A stretch of 64,000 nt of DNA from assembly GCF_025567095.1 (NCBI RefSeq), contig NZ_JAOQJH010000015.1; one strand, given 5' to 3'. The notes beneath the pieces are model-generated. The model saw only the letters and a list, made by a program, of their open reading frames with translations, did not search any database and was not told where the DNA came from. Of the stretch, positions 1 through 8,552 are shown piece after piece. Every line of letters begins with the position of its first letter. Position 1 is the first letter of the stretch. The position numbers and the translations under genes are program-made. This stretch comes from Anthropogastromicrobium aceti. Lineage in GTDB: Bacteria > Bacillota > Clostridia > Lachnospirales > Lachnospiraceae.

Positions 1-1
1 G

Positions 2-570
2 TATGAGAAAAAAATTCAAAAGATTTCTCAGAGGATGGATCGCTCCAGAAGAATCAGTAACCCAAATAAGTATAACGAAGATGGAACTATCAATCGTTCC
101 AATCGTGATCCATGGAAGTACTCCAAAAACTATGTAAAAATGTGCCGACTGTTAAAATCATTGTATCGAAAAAAACATGCTTATATCGTTGACAGTCACA
201 GAAAACTGTGTAATAAGCTGATAACAATTGCCAGGTATTTCCCTGTTGAAAAGATGCACTTTCAAGCGCTTCAAAAGAGGGCAAAAGAAACCAAACGGCA
301 GGAAAAGAAAACAGAAGTTAAGCAGAAAAATGGCACTGTAAAGGTGATTCAGAAATATAAGCGAAAAAAACGTTTTGGAAGATCCATCAACCGTCGTGCA
401 CCTGCAAGATTTCTGCTAGAATTGAAAAGAAAAGCGGAGGCAGTTGGAGGGGTCTATGCAGAAGTGGATACAAAGTAATTTAAGGCAAGCCAATATAACC
501 ATGTAACGGATACTTATGAAAAGATTCCGTTGTCACAAAGAGAAAAGGAGATTGGAAATAGAAAGGTACA
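2..570 (+). pseudogene. TnpB-like (IS605 OrfB type) transposase, partial and interrupted by a stop
   Basis: The reading frame is open from the window edge and runs YEKKIQKISQRMDRSRR, which resembles the middle of IS605 OrfB/TnpB-type nucleases. A basic zone with KRKKRFGRSINRRAPARF follows, also typical of these proteins. At 476-478 a TAA interrupts the frame, but the same frame continues with FKASQYNHVTDTYEK up to the assembly gap at 571. That text is what the family has after this point, so the TAA most likely replaced a sense codon. The N-terminus lies outside the window and the C-terminus, with the zinc finger and last catalytic acid, is inside the gap. I infer a dead or readthrough-dependent transposase. 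No end sequences of the element are visible. Confidence 0.7.
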
Positions 571-862
571 NNNNNNNNNNNNNNNNNNNNNNNNNNNNNN
601 NNNNNNNNNNNNNNNNNNNNNNNNNNNNNNNNNNNNNNNNNNNNNNNNNNNNNNNNNNNNNNNNNNNNNNNNNNNNNNNNNNNNNNNNNNNNNNNNNNNN
701 NNNNNNNNNNNNNNNNNNNNNNNNNNNNNNNNNNNNNNNNNNNNNNNNNNNNNNNNNNNNNNNNNNNNNNNNNNNNNNNNNNNNNNNNNNNNNNNNNNNN
801 NNNNNNNNNNNNNNNNNNNNNNNNNNNNNNNNNNNNNNNNNNNNNNNNNNNNNNNNNNNNNN
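571..862. other. Assembly gap (292 N)
   Basis: The sequence is unknown here. The gap hides the 3' end of the TnpB-like pseudogene on the plus strand and the 3' end of the ATPase remnant on the minus strand. The two converge into it, so a repeated element that broke the assembly is likely. The gap length may be an estimate. Confidence 0.99.
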
Positions 863-1046
863 TTGAATATAGAGGCGCTCTCCATGCTTGTCACATACGA
901 AATCGACTTCTTTTGTTCCCTTCTTTCCGACTGTGACAATGTAGCCACGGCGCATTAGTTCCATGTAAATGATATTTTCAAGAATTAGATTTATATCGCG
1001 CATGTTGCCGCCGAAGACGGCTTCTCGAATACCATAATAGTGAGTA
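863..1046 (-). pseudogene. C-terminal remnant of a DUF4143-type AAA ATPase
   Basis: Read on the minus strand, the frame gives YYGIREAVFGGNM followed by RDINLILENIIYMELMRRGY and then KEVDFVCDKHGERLYIQ. This is the nuclease-like C-terminal region of the DUF4143 group of AAA ATPases that are common in gut Clostridia. The frame opens directly after a TGA at about 1047, so the whole ATPase domain (normally about 300 residues upstream) is missing, and the last residues fall in the gap. The first internal methionine (1003) has no convincing ribosome site. This is very probably a decayed fragment, not an expressed gene. Confidence 0.6.
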
Positions 1047-1056
1047 TATCATATCA

Positions 1057-1147
1057 CTAGTATACTAGATAAAACAAGTGAATATTACAATTTTATCGAG
1101 TATAAAATATAAAATTGAACATATTAGGGATTTTATCGAGTATAAAA
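1057..1147. repeat. Palindrome and 40-bp-spaced direct repeats, possible operators
   Basis: CTAGTATACTAG at about 1058-1069 is a perfect palindrome. ATTTTATCGAGTATAAAA occurs twice, at 1090-1107 and 1130-1147, exactly 40 bp apart, or about four helical turns. Each copy is itself nearly palindromic, TTTTAT-5-ATAAAA. The repeats lie upstream of the broken ATPase on the minus strand, so they may be its former control region, or sites for a regulator of the flanking genes. Their binding factor is unknown. Confidence 0.4.
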
Positions 1148-1237
1148 GATGAAAAATGATTTGAAAAAATTAGAAATATTGAATACTTGGTAAAATTGCA
1201 CGATAGATACATATGAAAACCTTGTGGAAAAGTCCCT

Positions 1238-1265
1238 TTGAACACTTGAAAAAAAGAAGTAAAAT
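1238..1265 (+). promoter_or_regulatory. Candidate sigma-A promoter of the CarD-like gene
   Basis: TTGAAC at 1238-1243 and TAAAAT at 1260-1265 are separated by 16 bases and lie about 50 bases before the ATG at 1314. The match is moderate and the region is very A-rich, so chance agreement is possible. Confidence 0.4.
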
Positions 1266-1313
1266 AAAAAGTGGAAAAATAAGCTTTATCTAAGAAGAGT
1301 AGAGGTGAAAGTA

Positions 1314-1814
1314 ATGTATCATATCGGAGATTGGGTAGTTCGGTCGTCAGATGGTTTGTGTAAGATTGCAGACATCACAAATCCAGATTTCGTTTTAGAT
1401 AGCAAAAAGATGTATTATCAGTTGGTCTCAGCATCAGATCAAAACGGAAAGATTTATGTACCGGTCGAGAGCGCACAGGATATGATGCGCCCAGAGATGT
1501 CTTCGGTAGAGGCAAACGAGCTGATCTTGCAGATTCCAGAAATTAAAGAAAGCTGGATTGTAAGCGAAAGGGAGCGTCAAAATCACTATAAGAAGGCGTT
1601 GCAAAGCAATGATCCAAAGCAGTTAATTGGAATCATCAAACTAATTTATCAGAGAAAAAAAGCTCGTCAGGCGCAGGGAAAGAAGACAACAGCGGTAGAC
1701 GGACAGTATTTCAATTTGGCAGAATCTCGCTTGTACTCAGAGCTAGAGCATGCGTTAGGAAAGAGCAGAACTGATGTAGAATCGATGATCAAAAAGATTT
1801 GCGAAAAAGAATAA
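1314..1814 (+). CDS. CarD/CdnL-like transcription regulator
   Basis: A 166-residue protein. The first 60 residues (MYHIGDWVVRSSDGLCKIADI, then YYQLVSASDQNGKIYVPVES) match the CarD/TRCF RNA-polymerase-interacting domain, which binds the beta subunit. The remainder is helical and basic, like the DNA-binding C-terminal domain of CdnL/CarD, and contains ELILQIPEIKESWIVSERERQ. Such proteins bind RNA polymerase and stabilise or modulate open complexes. I chose ATG 1314 because AGAGGTG lies 6-7 bases before it; a GTG at 1305 is possible but has no good ribosome site. It is monocistronic, with a strong palindrome after the stop. Confidence 0.8.
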   Translation: MYHIGDWVVRSSDGLCKIADITNPDFVLDSKKMYYQLVSASDQNGKIYVPVESAQDMMRPEMSSVEANELILQIPEIKESWIVSERERQNHYKKALQSNDPKQLIGIIKLIYQRKKARQAQGKKTTAVDGQYFNLAESRLYSELEHALGKSRTDVESMIKKICEKE

Positions 1815-1829
1815 AACTTTAAATTTTTT

Positions 1830-1856
1830 GCCATCTCGAGCATTGCTCGAGACGGC
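1830..1856. repeat. Strong palindrome after the CarD-like gene
   Basis: The arms TCTCGAGC and GCTCGAGA flank a 3-base loop (ATT), with outer GCC/GGC pairs beyond one mismatch. This would form a stable stem 15 bases after the stop codon. There is no T-run after it on either strand, so it is not a textbook intrinsic terminator. It could be a processing stem or a protein site. Confidence 0.5.
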
Positions 1857-2161
1857 ATCGTAAATTACCGGGAAGATCGTTGACTAATCATTGACATAGG
1901 CACGCGCAATATTAATCGAAACTGGAAAAGGTAAGCTGTATAGAGAAAGTCAATATTGTAGCGCGTATCGCGACAGATGATTTTTTCTTACCAAATTATA
2001 GTATAAAGATCAAACTTATCCATCTAGGAACAACGATTTGGGCTTGCGGCAAGATAGCATTTGTATTATAGTAGGGAGAAAGTGGTAGACTTGAGTTGAC
2101 GGATTAAAAAGCTGTCGCCAAGTGAGCTGTCATGAAAAATAGAGTTGAAGCTTGGAGGAAA
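1857..2161. other. Intergenic stretch without a recognisable gene
   Basis: About 300 bases between the CarD-like gene and the acetyltransferase. I see no convincing coding frame. A loose inverted repeat is present (CGCGCAATATT near 1903-1913, AATATTGTAGCGCG near 1952-1965). Nothing else stands out. Confidence 0.5.
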
Positions 2162-2167
2162 ATGGTA

Positions 2168-2689
2168 GTGAATATTAAACTAGTAAAGCTGACTGTTGAA
2201 TATAAGAAGCAGCTGACAGATATGATGGATGAGTGGCTGGCAGTCGAAAAGGACTTCTCTCCATATGCAATTCGAAAGAATGATTACCATGATTTTGAGT
2301 ACTATTTGGAAAATCTAGAGACAAAAGAAGGCGAAAAGCCTGGTCTTGTGCCGGACTCTGTCTATTATTGTTTGGATATCGACCGCAATATTTTTGTCGG
2401 TGCTGTGAATATTCGCCATTATTTAAACGAAAGTCTTTATAAGAGTGGTGGGCATATTGGCGATGGCATTCGTCCGAGTGAGAGAAGGAAAGGTTATGCG
2501 ACAGCGATGATTGGTCTGGCTCTTGAAAAATGCAAAGAACTGGGCATTAACAAGGTACTAATGACCTGCGATAAGACCAATATTGGATCAGCAAAATCAA
2601 TTATAAATAACGGTGGTGTGTTGGAGTCTGAGTTTGAAGAAGACGGTGTGGTGGAGCAGAGATATTGGATTACGCTGGTTTCAATTTGA
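2168..2689 (+). CDS. GNAT-family N-acetyltransferase
   Basis: About 173 residues with the GNAT fold pattern. The acetyl-CoA pyrophosphate loop is recognisable in RPSERRKGYATAMIGLALEKC, followed by LGINKVLMTCDKTNIGSAKSIINNGG and the C-terminal GGVLESEFEEDGVVEQRYWI. Such enzymes transfer acetyl groups to amines; the substrate is not predictable. GGAGG at 2154-2158 sits 9 bases before GTG 2168, which I take as the start; ATG 2162 is only 3 bases away from it and ATG 2132 has no ribosome site. It stands alone. Confidence 0.8.
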   Translation: MNIKLVKLTVEYKKQLTDMMDEWLAVEKDFSPYAIRKNDYHDFEYYLENLETKEGEKPGLVPDSVYYCLDIDRNIFVGAVNIRHYLNESLYKSGGHIGDGIRPSERRKGYATAMIGLALEKCKELGINKVLMTCDKTNIGSAKSIINNGGVLESEFEEDGVVEQRYWITLVSI

Positions 2690-2809
2690 ATTGCGAAGGT
2701 GTCAGATGCAAAGGATTTGCCAGATATGCAAGTCTAACTGTGGAAGATGAACATTTGACGCGGTGATCGGCACGATAGCTTTATCATATATTAAGGAAAG
2801 GAAAACAGA

Positions 2810-3982
2810 ATGCAGTATCGCAAAGATAGAAAAGGCAATGACATCTCCTTATTAGGATTTGGTTGTATGCGATTTGAGGGAAGCGGAACAGGAGAATATT
2901 TTCAAAAGGCAAATGATCAGGTGATGGAGGCAATCAGACAGGGTATAAACTATTTTGATACTGCATATGTCTACAAAAATAATGAAAAAGTTCTTGGACG
3001 TATTCTGGCCGAGAACAATTGCAGAGATCAGATTTATATTGCGACAAAGCTTCCGCAGTATATGGTGCGTTCCGTTGCACAGGCAGAAAAAATCTTTAAT
3101 CAGGAGCTGGAGCTTTTGCAGACTGATCATATTGATTATTATCTGATGCATATGCTGAATGATTTGGCTTCTTGGAATCGCTTAAAAGCGATGGGGCTTG
3201 AGGATTGGATCAAGGAGAAAATGGCCAGCGGAAAGATTCGAAATATCGGTTTTTCCTATCACGGCAATACCGAGAATTTTAAGCCAGTTGTAGATGCGTT
3301 TGACTGGGATTTTTGCCAAATCCAGTATAACTATCTGGATGAAAATATTCAGGCAGGAAAAAAAGGTCTTTTGTATGCGGCAGAAAAAAATCTTCCAGTG
3401 ATCATTATGGAGCCTCTTCGCGGAGGCCGTCTTGTTGGAATGTTGCCAGAGACAGCGAAAAAGCGCATTGCAAAGTCTAATGTAAATGAGTCAGCTGCTT
3501 CGCTAGCACTTCGTTGGCTTTACGATCAGCCACAGGTAACATGTGTGTTATCCGGAATGAACTCAATGGAGATGGTAAATGAGAATTGTAAAACTGTATC
3601 ACTGGCATTGCCAGGTTGCCTGACAGCTGATGAGAGACAGCTGATAGAGGATGTGAAAAACGATATCAAAAATAGTGTAAAGGTAGGATGTACAGGATGC
3701 AATTATTGCTGCCCATGTCCGAAAGGAGTAGATATTCCAGCTGTTTTTCAGTGTTATAATCAGTTGTCAGAGGACAGTCATGCGCGCTGGCGCTATATTC
3801 AGATGACGACATTTAGAAAAGAGACAACAAATGCTGCAAAATGTGTTGGCTGTGGTGCCTGTACAAAGAAATGTCCTCAGCATCTGGATATACCGCAGTT
3901 ATTGAAGGAAGCTAAAAAGGAGCTTGAGACTCCGATGTTTAAGATTATAAATTGGGGAACGCATTTTTTCCATTTTTATTGA
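2810..3982 (+). CDS. Aldo/keto reductase with C-terminal ferredoxin domain
   Basis: A 390-residue protein of the COG1453 type. The N-terminal (beta/alpha)8 reductase includes LLGFGCMRFEG, the NYFDTAYVYKNNEK segment with the catalytic Asp/Tyr region, and GKIRNIGFSYHG. The C-terminal third carries two cysteine clusters, VGCTGCNYCCPCPKGVDIP and CVGCGACTKKCPQHLDIP, which would bind [4Fe-4S] clusters. Proteins of this kind are cytoplasmic oxidoreductases whose physiological substrates are mostly unknown. The final residues (INWGTHFFHFY) do not look like the usual tail and coincide with the edge of the AT-rich restriction-modification region, so the 3' end may have been rewritten by that insertion. 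Confidence 0.85.
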   Translation: MQYRKDRKGNDISLLGFGCMRFEGSGTGEYFQKANDQVMEAIRQGINYFDTAYVYKNNEKVLGRILAENNCRDQIYIATKLPQYMVRSVAQAEKIFNQELELLQTDHIDYYLMHMLNDLASWNRLKAMGLEDWIKEKMASGKIRNIGFSYHGNTENFKPVVDAFDWDFCQIQYNYLDENIQAGKKGLLYAAEKNLPVIIMEPLRGGRLVGMLPETAKKRIAKSNVNESAASLALRWLYDQPQVTCVLSGMNSMEMVNENCKTVSLALPGCLTADERQLIEDVKNDIKNSVKVGCTGCNYCCPCPKGVDIPAVFQCYNQLSEDSHARWRYIQMTTFRKETTNAAKCVGCGACTKKCPQHLDIPQLLKEAKKELETPMFKIINWGTHFFHFY

Positions 3983-4011
3983 TTTATAAGATTGTGAGTG
4001 AGGAGATTTAT

Positions 4012-6177
4012 ATGGATGCATGTAGTGTATTAAAGAAAGCATATTGTTCTATTAATAAAAATCATGCTTTTTTTAGAGAAAAATTTAATAATAGCTACTA
4101 TTTGGGAATAGAGGAGAATGAAATTGAATTTTTAAATAGTATCTCTGAGAATGAAGCAGGTGTGTTGTCAGCGTCGGATAAAATGTTGAGTTATTCGGTA
4201 GCAGTAATGTATACAGCTGCATTAATATTGCAGGAAATGGCTAAGAGAAAAAAAATAGAATATAGTAAGGAACAAACTGCATGTTTGTTGGATGGATTTT
4301 ATTTAATACAGATTGCTGAACATCCTTTTTCAGATAAAACAGTGGAAGAATTAGAAGAAATCTTACTTGGCTTGTTGACAGATGGTATTGAATTAAAAGC
4401 CAGAAAAAAAACTGGAAGTGAGCGAACGCCTAATGAAATCGTAAAATATATGCTTGATTTGATCCAATATGACAAAACTACAGCACGAAATAGTAGCATT
4501 ATAGATCCAGCGTGTGGAACAGGGACATTTACAAATCAGATTACAAAGCGATTTATAGAAAGCCTGAATACAGAATGTGAAGTGGAGAGTGTTAAGGATG
4601 CACTCATAAATAAAAAGCAGATAAAAGCATATGATACAAGACCTTCTAATGTTTATGTAACGAAAGTTGGAATGATTTTTCAATTGATGGAGGCTGGACT
4701 AATTGTTAACATGAATGAGATTTTGGAATTCATGAATAATCTTCCAGTGTATTGTGATGATTTCTTAAAAAGCAAGGATAAGGCAGATTTTATTGTTGGA
4801 AATCCGCCATATATACGATTGCAAAATATTTCAAAAGAAGATAGAAAATTTATTAAAGAAAATTTTGTAAGTGCAACAGGAAGATTTGATATATATACGT
4901 GCTTTCTAGAAAAATCAGATGGTATGTTAAATAAAAATGGAAAAATGTGTTTAATTACAAGTAATAAATATCTCACCACGAACTATGGAGTAGGAATCAG
5001 AAAATATTTTTCAAAAAATCATCATGTAAAAAAAGTGGTGGATTTATTTGATACAAAATTTTTTGGTGCTGCTGTATTGCCTGCGATTACAATGTGTCAA
5101 AATAATACAGAAGATGTTGAAACGCAATATGTTGGAATAAAGACAAGCCAAATGAAACCGGATTGCAGTCTGAATGGAGCAGATGAGCTATTTGACTTTA
5201 TAGAGAATAATGCAGGTAACGGAAAATCATATGTTCAATATAAAAATAATACAATATTTGAAATTGCACGTTCGAAGGTAGTAGTACCTAGTGATGGAAA
5301 AACATGGAATTTTTCTTCACGTGAAGAAAATACCGTAAAAGATAAAATGGATGCAAAAAGAAATTGCATGCTAGGTGAGATTGTAGATGTGTCAGTGGGA
5401 ATTAAAACAACTGCTGATAAGGTTTTTGTGCAGCCTATGACAAAAGAGTTTGTGTTAGAAAACAATTTTGAGACACAAGTGATTTATCCACTTATTCAAA
5501 GCTTCAATGTGGATAAATGGAAAATTTCATGGGGAACCCAAAAAAAGGATCGATATATTTTATATCCTCATAAAGAGAATCAAGATGGAATGAAGGCAAT
5601 TCCTCTTGATGAAATACCAAATGCAGGGGCATATTTAGAAAAGCATGATAATGTATTGAAACGCAGGGAGTACCTATTAAATGTGACAAGTCGCAAGTGG
5701 TATGAGTGTTGGGTTCCACAAAAATTATCAAAATTCAAACAAAAAAAACTTGTTACAAGGGATATTGTTTCAAGTAATTCGTTTGCATTAGATGAAGAGG
5801 GAAGATTATGTCAGGGAAATACATTCTTTCTTACGAAGAAAGAGTGTAAATTTTCGCAGGCATATGCAGATTTAAGTGAACATCAATATTTTTGCTTTTT
5901 ACTTGGAATTTTAAATTCAAGAGCAATGGAGTATTACCAAAAAATGATTAGTGGATGTCTATATGCAAAAAAATATAGATATACAACATCAAATTTAAAT
6001 AGGTGGCCGATACCAAAGATTGATGTTGGAATTGCACTTGAAATTTCCAAATATGTTGAAAAGATTATTCGGGAAGAATCTTGCAGAAAAGAATTAGAGA
6101 AAAAGATTGATAGAGCTGTTTATAATGCATTCCAGTTTACGGATGATGAAATATTAAAAATAGAAGAGGCAATTTAA
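4012..6177 (+). CDS. Type II DNA adenine methyltransferase (Eco57I-like class)
   Basis: A 721-residue protein. Motif I appears as IDPACGTGTF near residue 164 (SAM binding) and motif IV as NPPYIRL at 264-267 (catalytic, typical of N6-adenine methylation). A long C-terminal region with ILNSRAMEYYQKMISG and YRYTTSNLNRWPIPKI is the target-recognition type seen in Eco57I-like and TaqI-class enzymes. It protects host DNA against the partner nuclease encoded 20 bases downstream. I chose ATG 4012, with GAGGAG just upstream; a longer frame to 3952 overlaps the preceding gene and lacks a site. The gene is clearly more AT-rich than its neighbours, which suggests horizontal acquisition. Confidence 0.88.
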   Translation: MDACSVLKKAYCSINKNHAFFREKFNNSYYLGIEENEIEFLNSISENEAGVLSASDKMLSYSVAVMYTAALILQEMAKRKKIEYSKEQTACLLDGFYLIQIAEHPFSDKTVEELEEILLGLLTDGIELKARKKTGSERTPNEIVKYMLDLIQYDKTTARNSSIIDPACGTGTFTNQITKRFIESLNTECEVESVKDALINKKQIKAYDTRPSNVYVTKVGMIFQLMEAGLIVNMNEILEFMNNLPVYCDDFLKSKDKADFIVGNPPYIRLQNISKEDRKFIKENFVSATGRFDIYTCFLEKSDGMLNKNGKMCLITSNKYLTTNYGVGIRKYFSKNHHVKKVVDLFDTKFFGAAVLPAITMCQNNTEDVETQYVGIKTSQMKPDCSLNGADELFDFIENNAGNGKSYVQYKNNTIFEIARSKVVVPSDGKTWNFSSREENTVKDKMDAKRNCMLGEIVDVSVGIKTTADKVFVQPMTKEFVLENNFETQVIYPLIQSFNVDKWKISWGTQKKDRYILYPHKENQDGMKAIPLDEIPNAGAYLEKHDNVLKRREYLLNVTSRKWYECWVPQKLSKFKQKKLVTRDIVSSNSFALDEEGRLCQGNTFFLTKKECKFSQAYADLSEHQYFCFLLGILNSRAMEYYQKMISGCLYAKKYRYTTSNLNRWPIPKIDVGIALEISKYVEKIIREESCRKELEKKIDRAVYNAFQFTDDEILKIEEAI

Positions 6178-6197
6178 AAATATTAAAAGGAGAAGCT

Positions 6198-7304
6198 ATG
6201 GAAAATTATATAAAGGCGGGAAAAATACCACCAAGAAGCAAAATTATAATGACACCTTCGGATGAGTTGGCACAGAAATTAGAGACTTTAATTGGTACTG
6301 CTATTCCAATAACGGGAAAATCGAAAACAGATGGTTCTAATTTCAGAAAGATTGTTACAAAACATCTTTTAGAAACGTATATGCCAGAGGCATCAGAAGA
6401 TTATGAAATTGAGGCTCTCAAAGGAAAAGGACTTCCTAAGTTTTTGAGAGAATGTATAGATACCTATATTGTGACAACGGGGAAAAATTATAATTTACAG
6501 GTATGGAATAGAAATCCGGTTAGTGAGTCTATTCTGGTTGATTTAAAAAATGGTGAATATCTTAGAGCAAAAGATGTTCGGTTTGTGTTTGGAAAAATAA
6601 ATCAGAAAGGATGCATAGAAGCTATTGCAATACTGACACCTGAGTATATAGAAAATAAATTTGGAAAGTTTGGAAAGCAAACGGTGAAACAGCAATTGAT
6701 TATATCAGATAAGAAGAGAAATGATATTATTCGAAATGGAGGAATGGTAATTCAAGATTCAAACCTGTCAGATGAATTATTTGCAGAAGAAAATTCAACG
6801 ATAGCAGAAGGAGTTAGCATTCAAGATGAGCCAGATAAAATACTCTCAGTGAAAGCAATCGAGAAAAAAGTAAAGGAAAAATTAGTTGGAGAAAAATTGG
6901 ATTTTCAATTATCAACAAAATTAAAAGGACAGCAACTAGAGAGGATGGTTGCATATTTGCTCGGATATAATGAAAGCGCACAGAGAGATCTTGAAGGGGG
7001 TTATCCTGATATAAGAAATCAAATGCTTGAAGTAAAAGTACAGGATTCACCAACAGTTGATTTAGGAAGATATTCGCCACAATTTGAAGAGCAAATATAT
7101 AAAAATTTTACAACAAGGACAATTCGCTATTTAATTGCACTTACGAATGCAGCAAGCGGAAAAATAGACAGCCTCATTATTAGTCCAGGAGAAGAATTAG
7201 GAAAACATTTTACATATGTTTCTGAAAAAAGCTTTAAGTGCCAGAAAAGTATACCAATGAGTTTTTTTGATGAACTAAAGGGGAAGTCTGTATTTAATCC
7301 ATAA
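6198..7304 (+). CDS. Type II restriction endonuclease, PD-(D/E)XK type
   Basis: A 368-residue protein directly after the methyltransferase, with a good ribosome site (AAAAGGAG). I do not recognise a named enzyme. However, GGYPDIRNQMLEVKVQDS contains Asp271, Glu278 and Lys280 in the PD-X6-EXK arrangement of restriction nucleases, and the segment before it (LKGQQLERMVAYLLGYNESA) resembles the helix that precedes the nuclease core. It is expected to cut unmethylated DNA at the site modified by the upstream enzyme; the recognition sequence cannot be read from the protein. The first 200 residues may be a DNA-recognition domain. No controller (C) protein gene is present. Confidence 0.75.
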   Translation: MENYIKAGKIPPRSKIIMTPSDELAQKLETLIGTAIPITGKSKTDGSNFRKIVTKHLLETYMPEASEDYEIEALKGKGLPKFLRECIDTYIVTTGKNYNLQVWNRNPVSESILVDLKNGEYLRAKDVRFVFGKINQKGCIEAIAILTPEYIENKFGKFGKQTVKQQLIISDKKRNDIIRNGGMVIQDSNLSDELFAEENSTIAEGVSIQDEPDKILSVKAIEKKVKEKLVGEKLDFQLSTKLKGQQLERMVAYLLGYNESAQRDLEGGYPDIRNQMLEVKVQDSPTVDLGRYSPQFEEQIYKNFTTRTIRYLIALTNAASGKIDSLIISPGEELGKHFTYVSEKSFKCQKSIPMSFFDELKGKSVFNP

Positions 7305-7305
7305 G

Positions 7306-7335
7306 AAAAAAGGGGCTATTAAAAAACCCCTTTTT
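7306..7335. terminator. Bidirectional intrinsic terminator
   Basis: AAAAAGGGG and CCCCTTTTT arms around a short A/T loop form a stem with T-runs in both directions. It separates the plus-strand restriction gene from the minus-strand sugar kinase. Confidence 0.85.
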
Positions 7336-7346
7336 AAAAAAGAATA

Positions 7347-8357
7347 TTATCTTTGAACATCAAAGCTCTGGTTCATAAGTCTCTGGATACTCTCAACATC
7401 AGTGATATTTGTATCGCCATGGATGGAGTGTTTCATAACAGAGGAAGCAACGGCAAAGTTGACAACGTCTCTTGGCTTATAATTGTTCATGAGAGCATAA
7501 ATAAGACCAGATGAGAAGGCATCGCCGCCGCCTACACGGTCAAGAATCTGGAAGCGGAAAAGCTTGCTTTCGTATGTCTGTCCATTATAATACAGGTAAG
7601 CCTTTAAGGAGTTTTCGCTGCTTGAGTGGGTGTAGCGAACATGTCTTGCAATTGCTTTGAAATGATAGCGGTCTGCCATTGCCTGGAAGATTCGGTCTTG
7701 CTCCTCATAATCAGGCTGCATGGACATGCCATCCTTTAAATCATGGCCATTTTCATCCTGCAGATGAAGTGGTTCAATACCAATAAGCACATCGACATAT
7801 GGAAGGTAACGGCTGATGATATCTCTTGCCTTGTCGAAGCTCCACAGCATACTGCGGTAATTGCAGTCAAAGCTGATTGTCATGCCGAGCTGTCTTGCAG
7901 CGTAGATTGCAGCTTCGATTAAGATCTGGCAGCTGTTAGAAAGTGCCGGTGTGATTCCGCTTAAGTGAAGCCAGTCATAGCCTTCAAGCAAAGCCTTAAA
8001 GTCAACTGTGGTATAGTCATATTCTGCAAAGGCAGAATGTTTACGGTCATAAATTACTTTAGAAGAACGTACACCAATTCCTTCCTCAAGGAAATAAACG
8101 CCCATGCGCTCGCCGCCGAAGATAATAGGGGATGTATGTACATCATTTGCCTTTAAGGAGCGGACTGCGCTTCGTCCGATATCATTGTCAGGAAGGACAG
8201 TAAATACTGTAGTATCAACGCCAAGGTTTGCTAAGGAGACAGCAACATTTGCTTCAGCACCGCCAAAATTAACAACGTAAGAGCTGGTAGTGCGGATCTT
8301 CTCATAATCCGGAGGGGAAAGACGCATTAAAAGTTCGCCGATTGTGATAAACTTCAT
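7347..8357 (-). CDS. kdgK: PfkB-family sugar kinase, probably 2-keto-3-deoxygluconate kinase
   Basis: A 336-residue ribokinase-fold kinase. The start MKFITIGELLMRLSPP, the glycine-rich NFGGAEANVAVSLANLG, and the C-terminal anion-hole signature ILDRVGGGDAFSSGLIYAL with the catalytic Asp are all visible. The wording (GELLMRL, GGAEANVA, SGITPALS) is that of 2-dehydro-3-deoxygluconokinases, which make KDPG in the Entner-Doudoroff or uronate routes. The specific substrate is inferred from similarity alone: no KDPG aldolase is adjacent. Start chosen at 8357, preceded by AAAGAAAGGA. The frame extends further upstream but runs through the promoter. A LacI-type operator-like site lies just after its -10 box. 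Confidence 0.78.
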   Translation of the reverse strand: MKFITIGELLMRLSPPDYEKIRTTSSYVVNFGGAEANVAVSLANLGVDTTVFTVLPDNDIGRSAVRSLKANDVHTSPIIFGGERMGVYFLEEGIGVRSSKVIYDRKHSAFAEYDYTTVDFKALLEGYDWLHLSGITPALSNSCQILIEAAIYAARQLGMTISFDCNYRSMLWSFDKARDIISRYLPYVDVLIGIEPLHLQDENGHDLKDGMSMQPDYEEQDRIFQAMADRYHFKAIARHVRYTHSSSENSLKAYLYYNGQTYESKLFRFQILDRVGGGDAFSSGLIYALMNNYKPRDVVNFAVASSVMKHSIHGDTNITDVESIQRLMNQSFDVQR

Positions 8358-8385
8358 GATTTTTGATTCCTTTCTTTCACTATTT

Positions 8386-8437
8386 AGAGACGTTTCACTA
8401 TTACTGTCATTATAGCTAATATGTAAGAAAATTACAA
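8386..8437 (-). promoter_or_regulatory. Promoter of the KDG kinase gene with a LacI-type operator-like site
   Basis: On the minus strand TTGTAA (8432-8437), a 17-base spacer and TATAAT (8409-8414) form a sigma-A promoter. Eleven bases downstream lies TGAAACGTCTCT (8386-8397), which shares its left half with the perfect palindrome TGAAACGTTTCA in front of the fructan importer at 29451. The position relative to the -10 box is almost the same in both cases. Confidence 0.55.
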
Positions 8438-8552
8438 GTAAAATTAAAATAGTATCAGGTTGCAAAATCTTTTATAGTAAACTATAATGGAATTTAAGTT
8501 AGGTTTTTGCCTAGCTTAGATACGCACAAGACAGCATGGAGGTACATACAGT

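Noticed and set aside
514..1003. Reading frames spanning the run of N on both strands
   Set aside because: They are open only because the gap cannot contain stop codons; only the flanking pieces were used.
1830..1856. Intrinsic terminator after the CarD-like gene
   Set aside because: The stem is strong but there is no T-run on either side, so I list it as a palindrome only.
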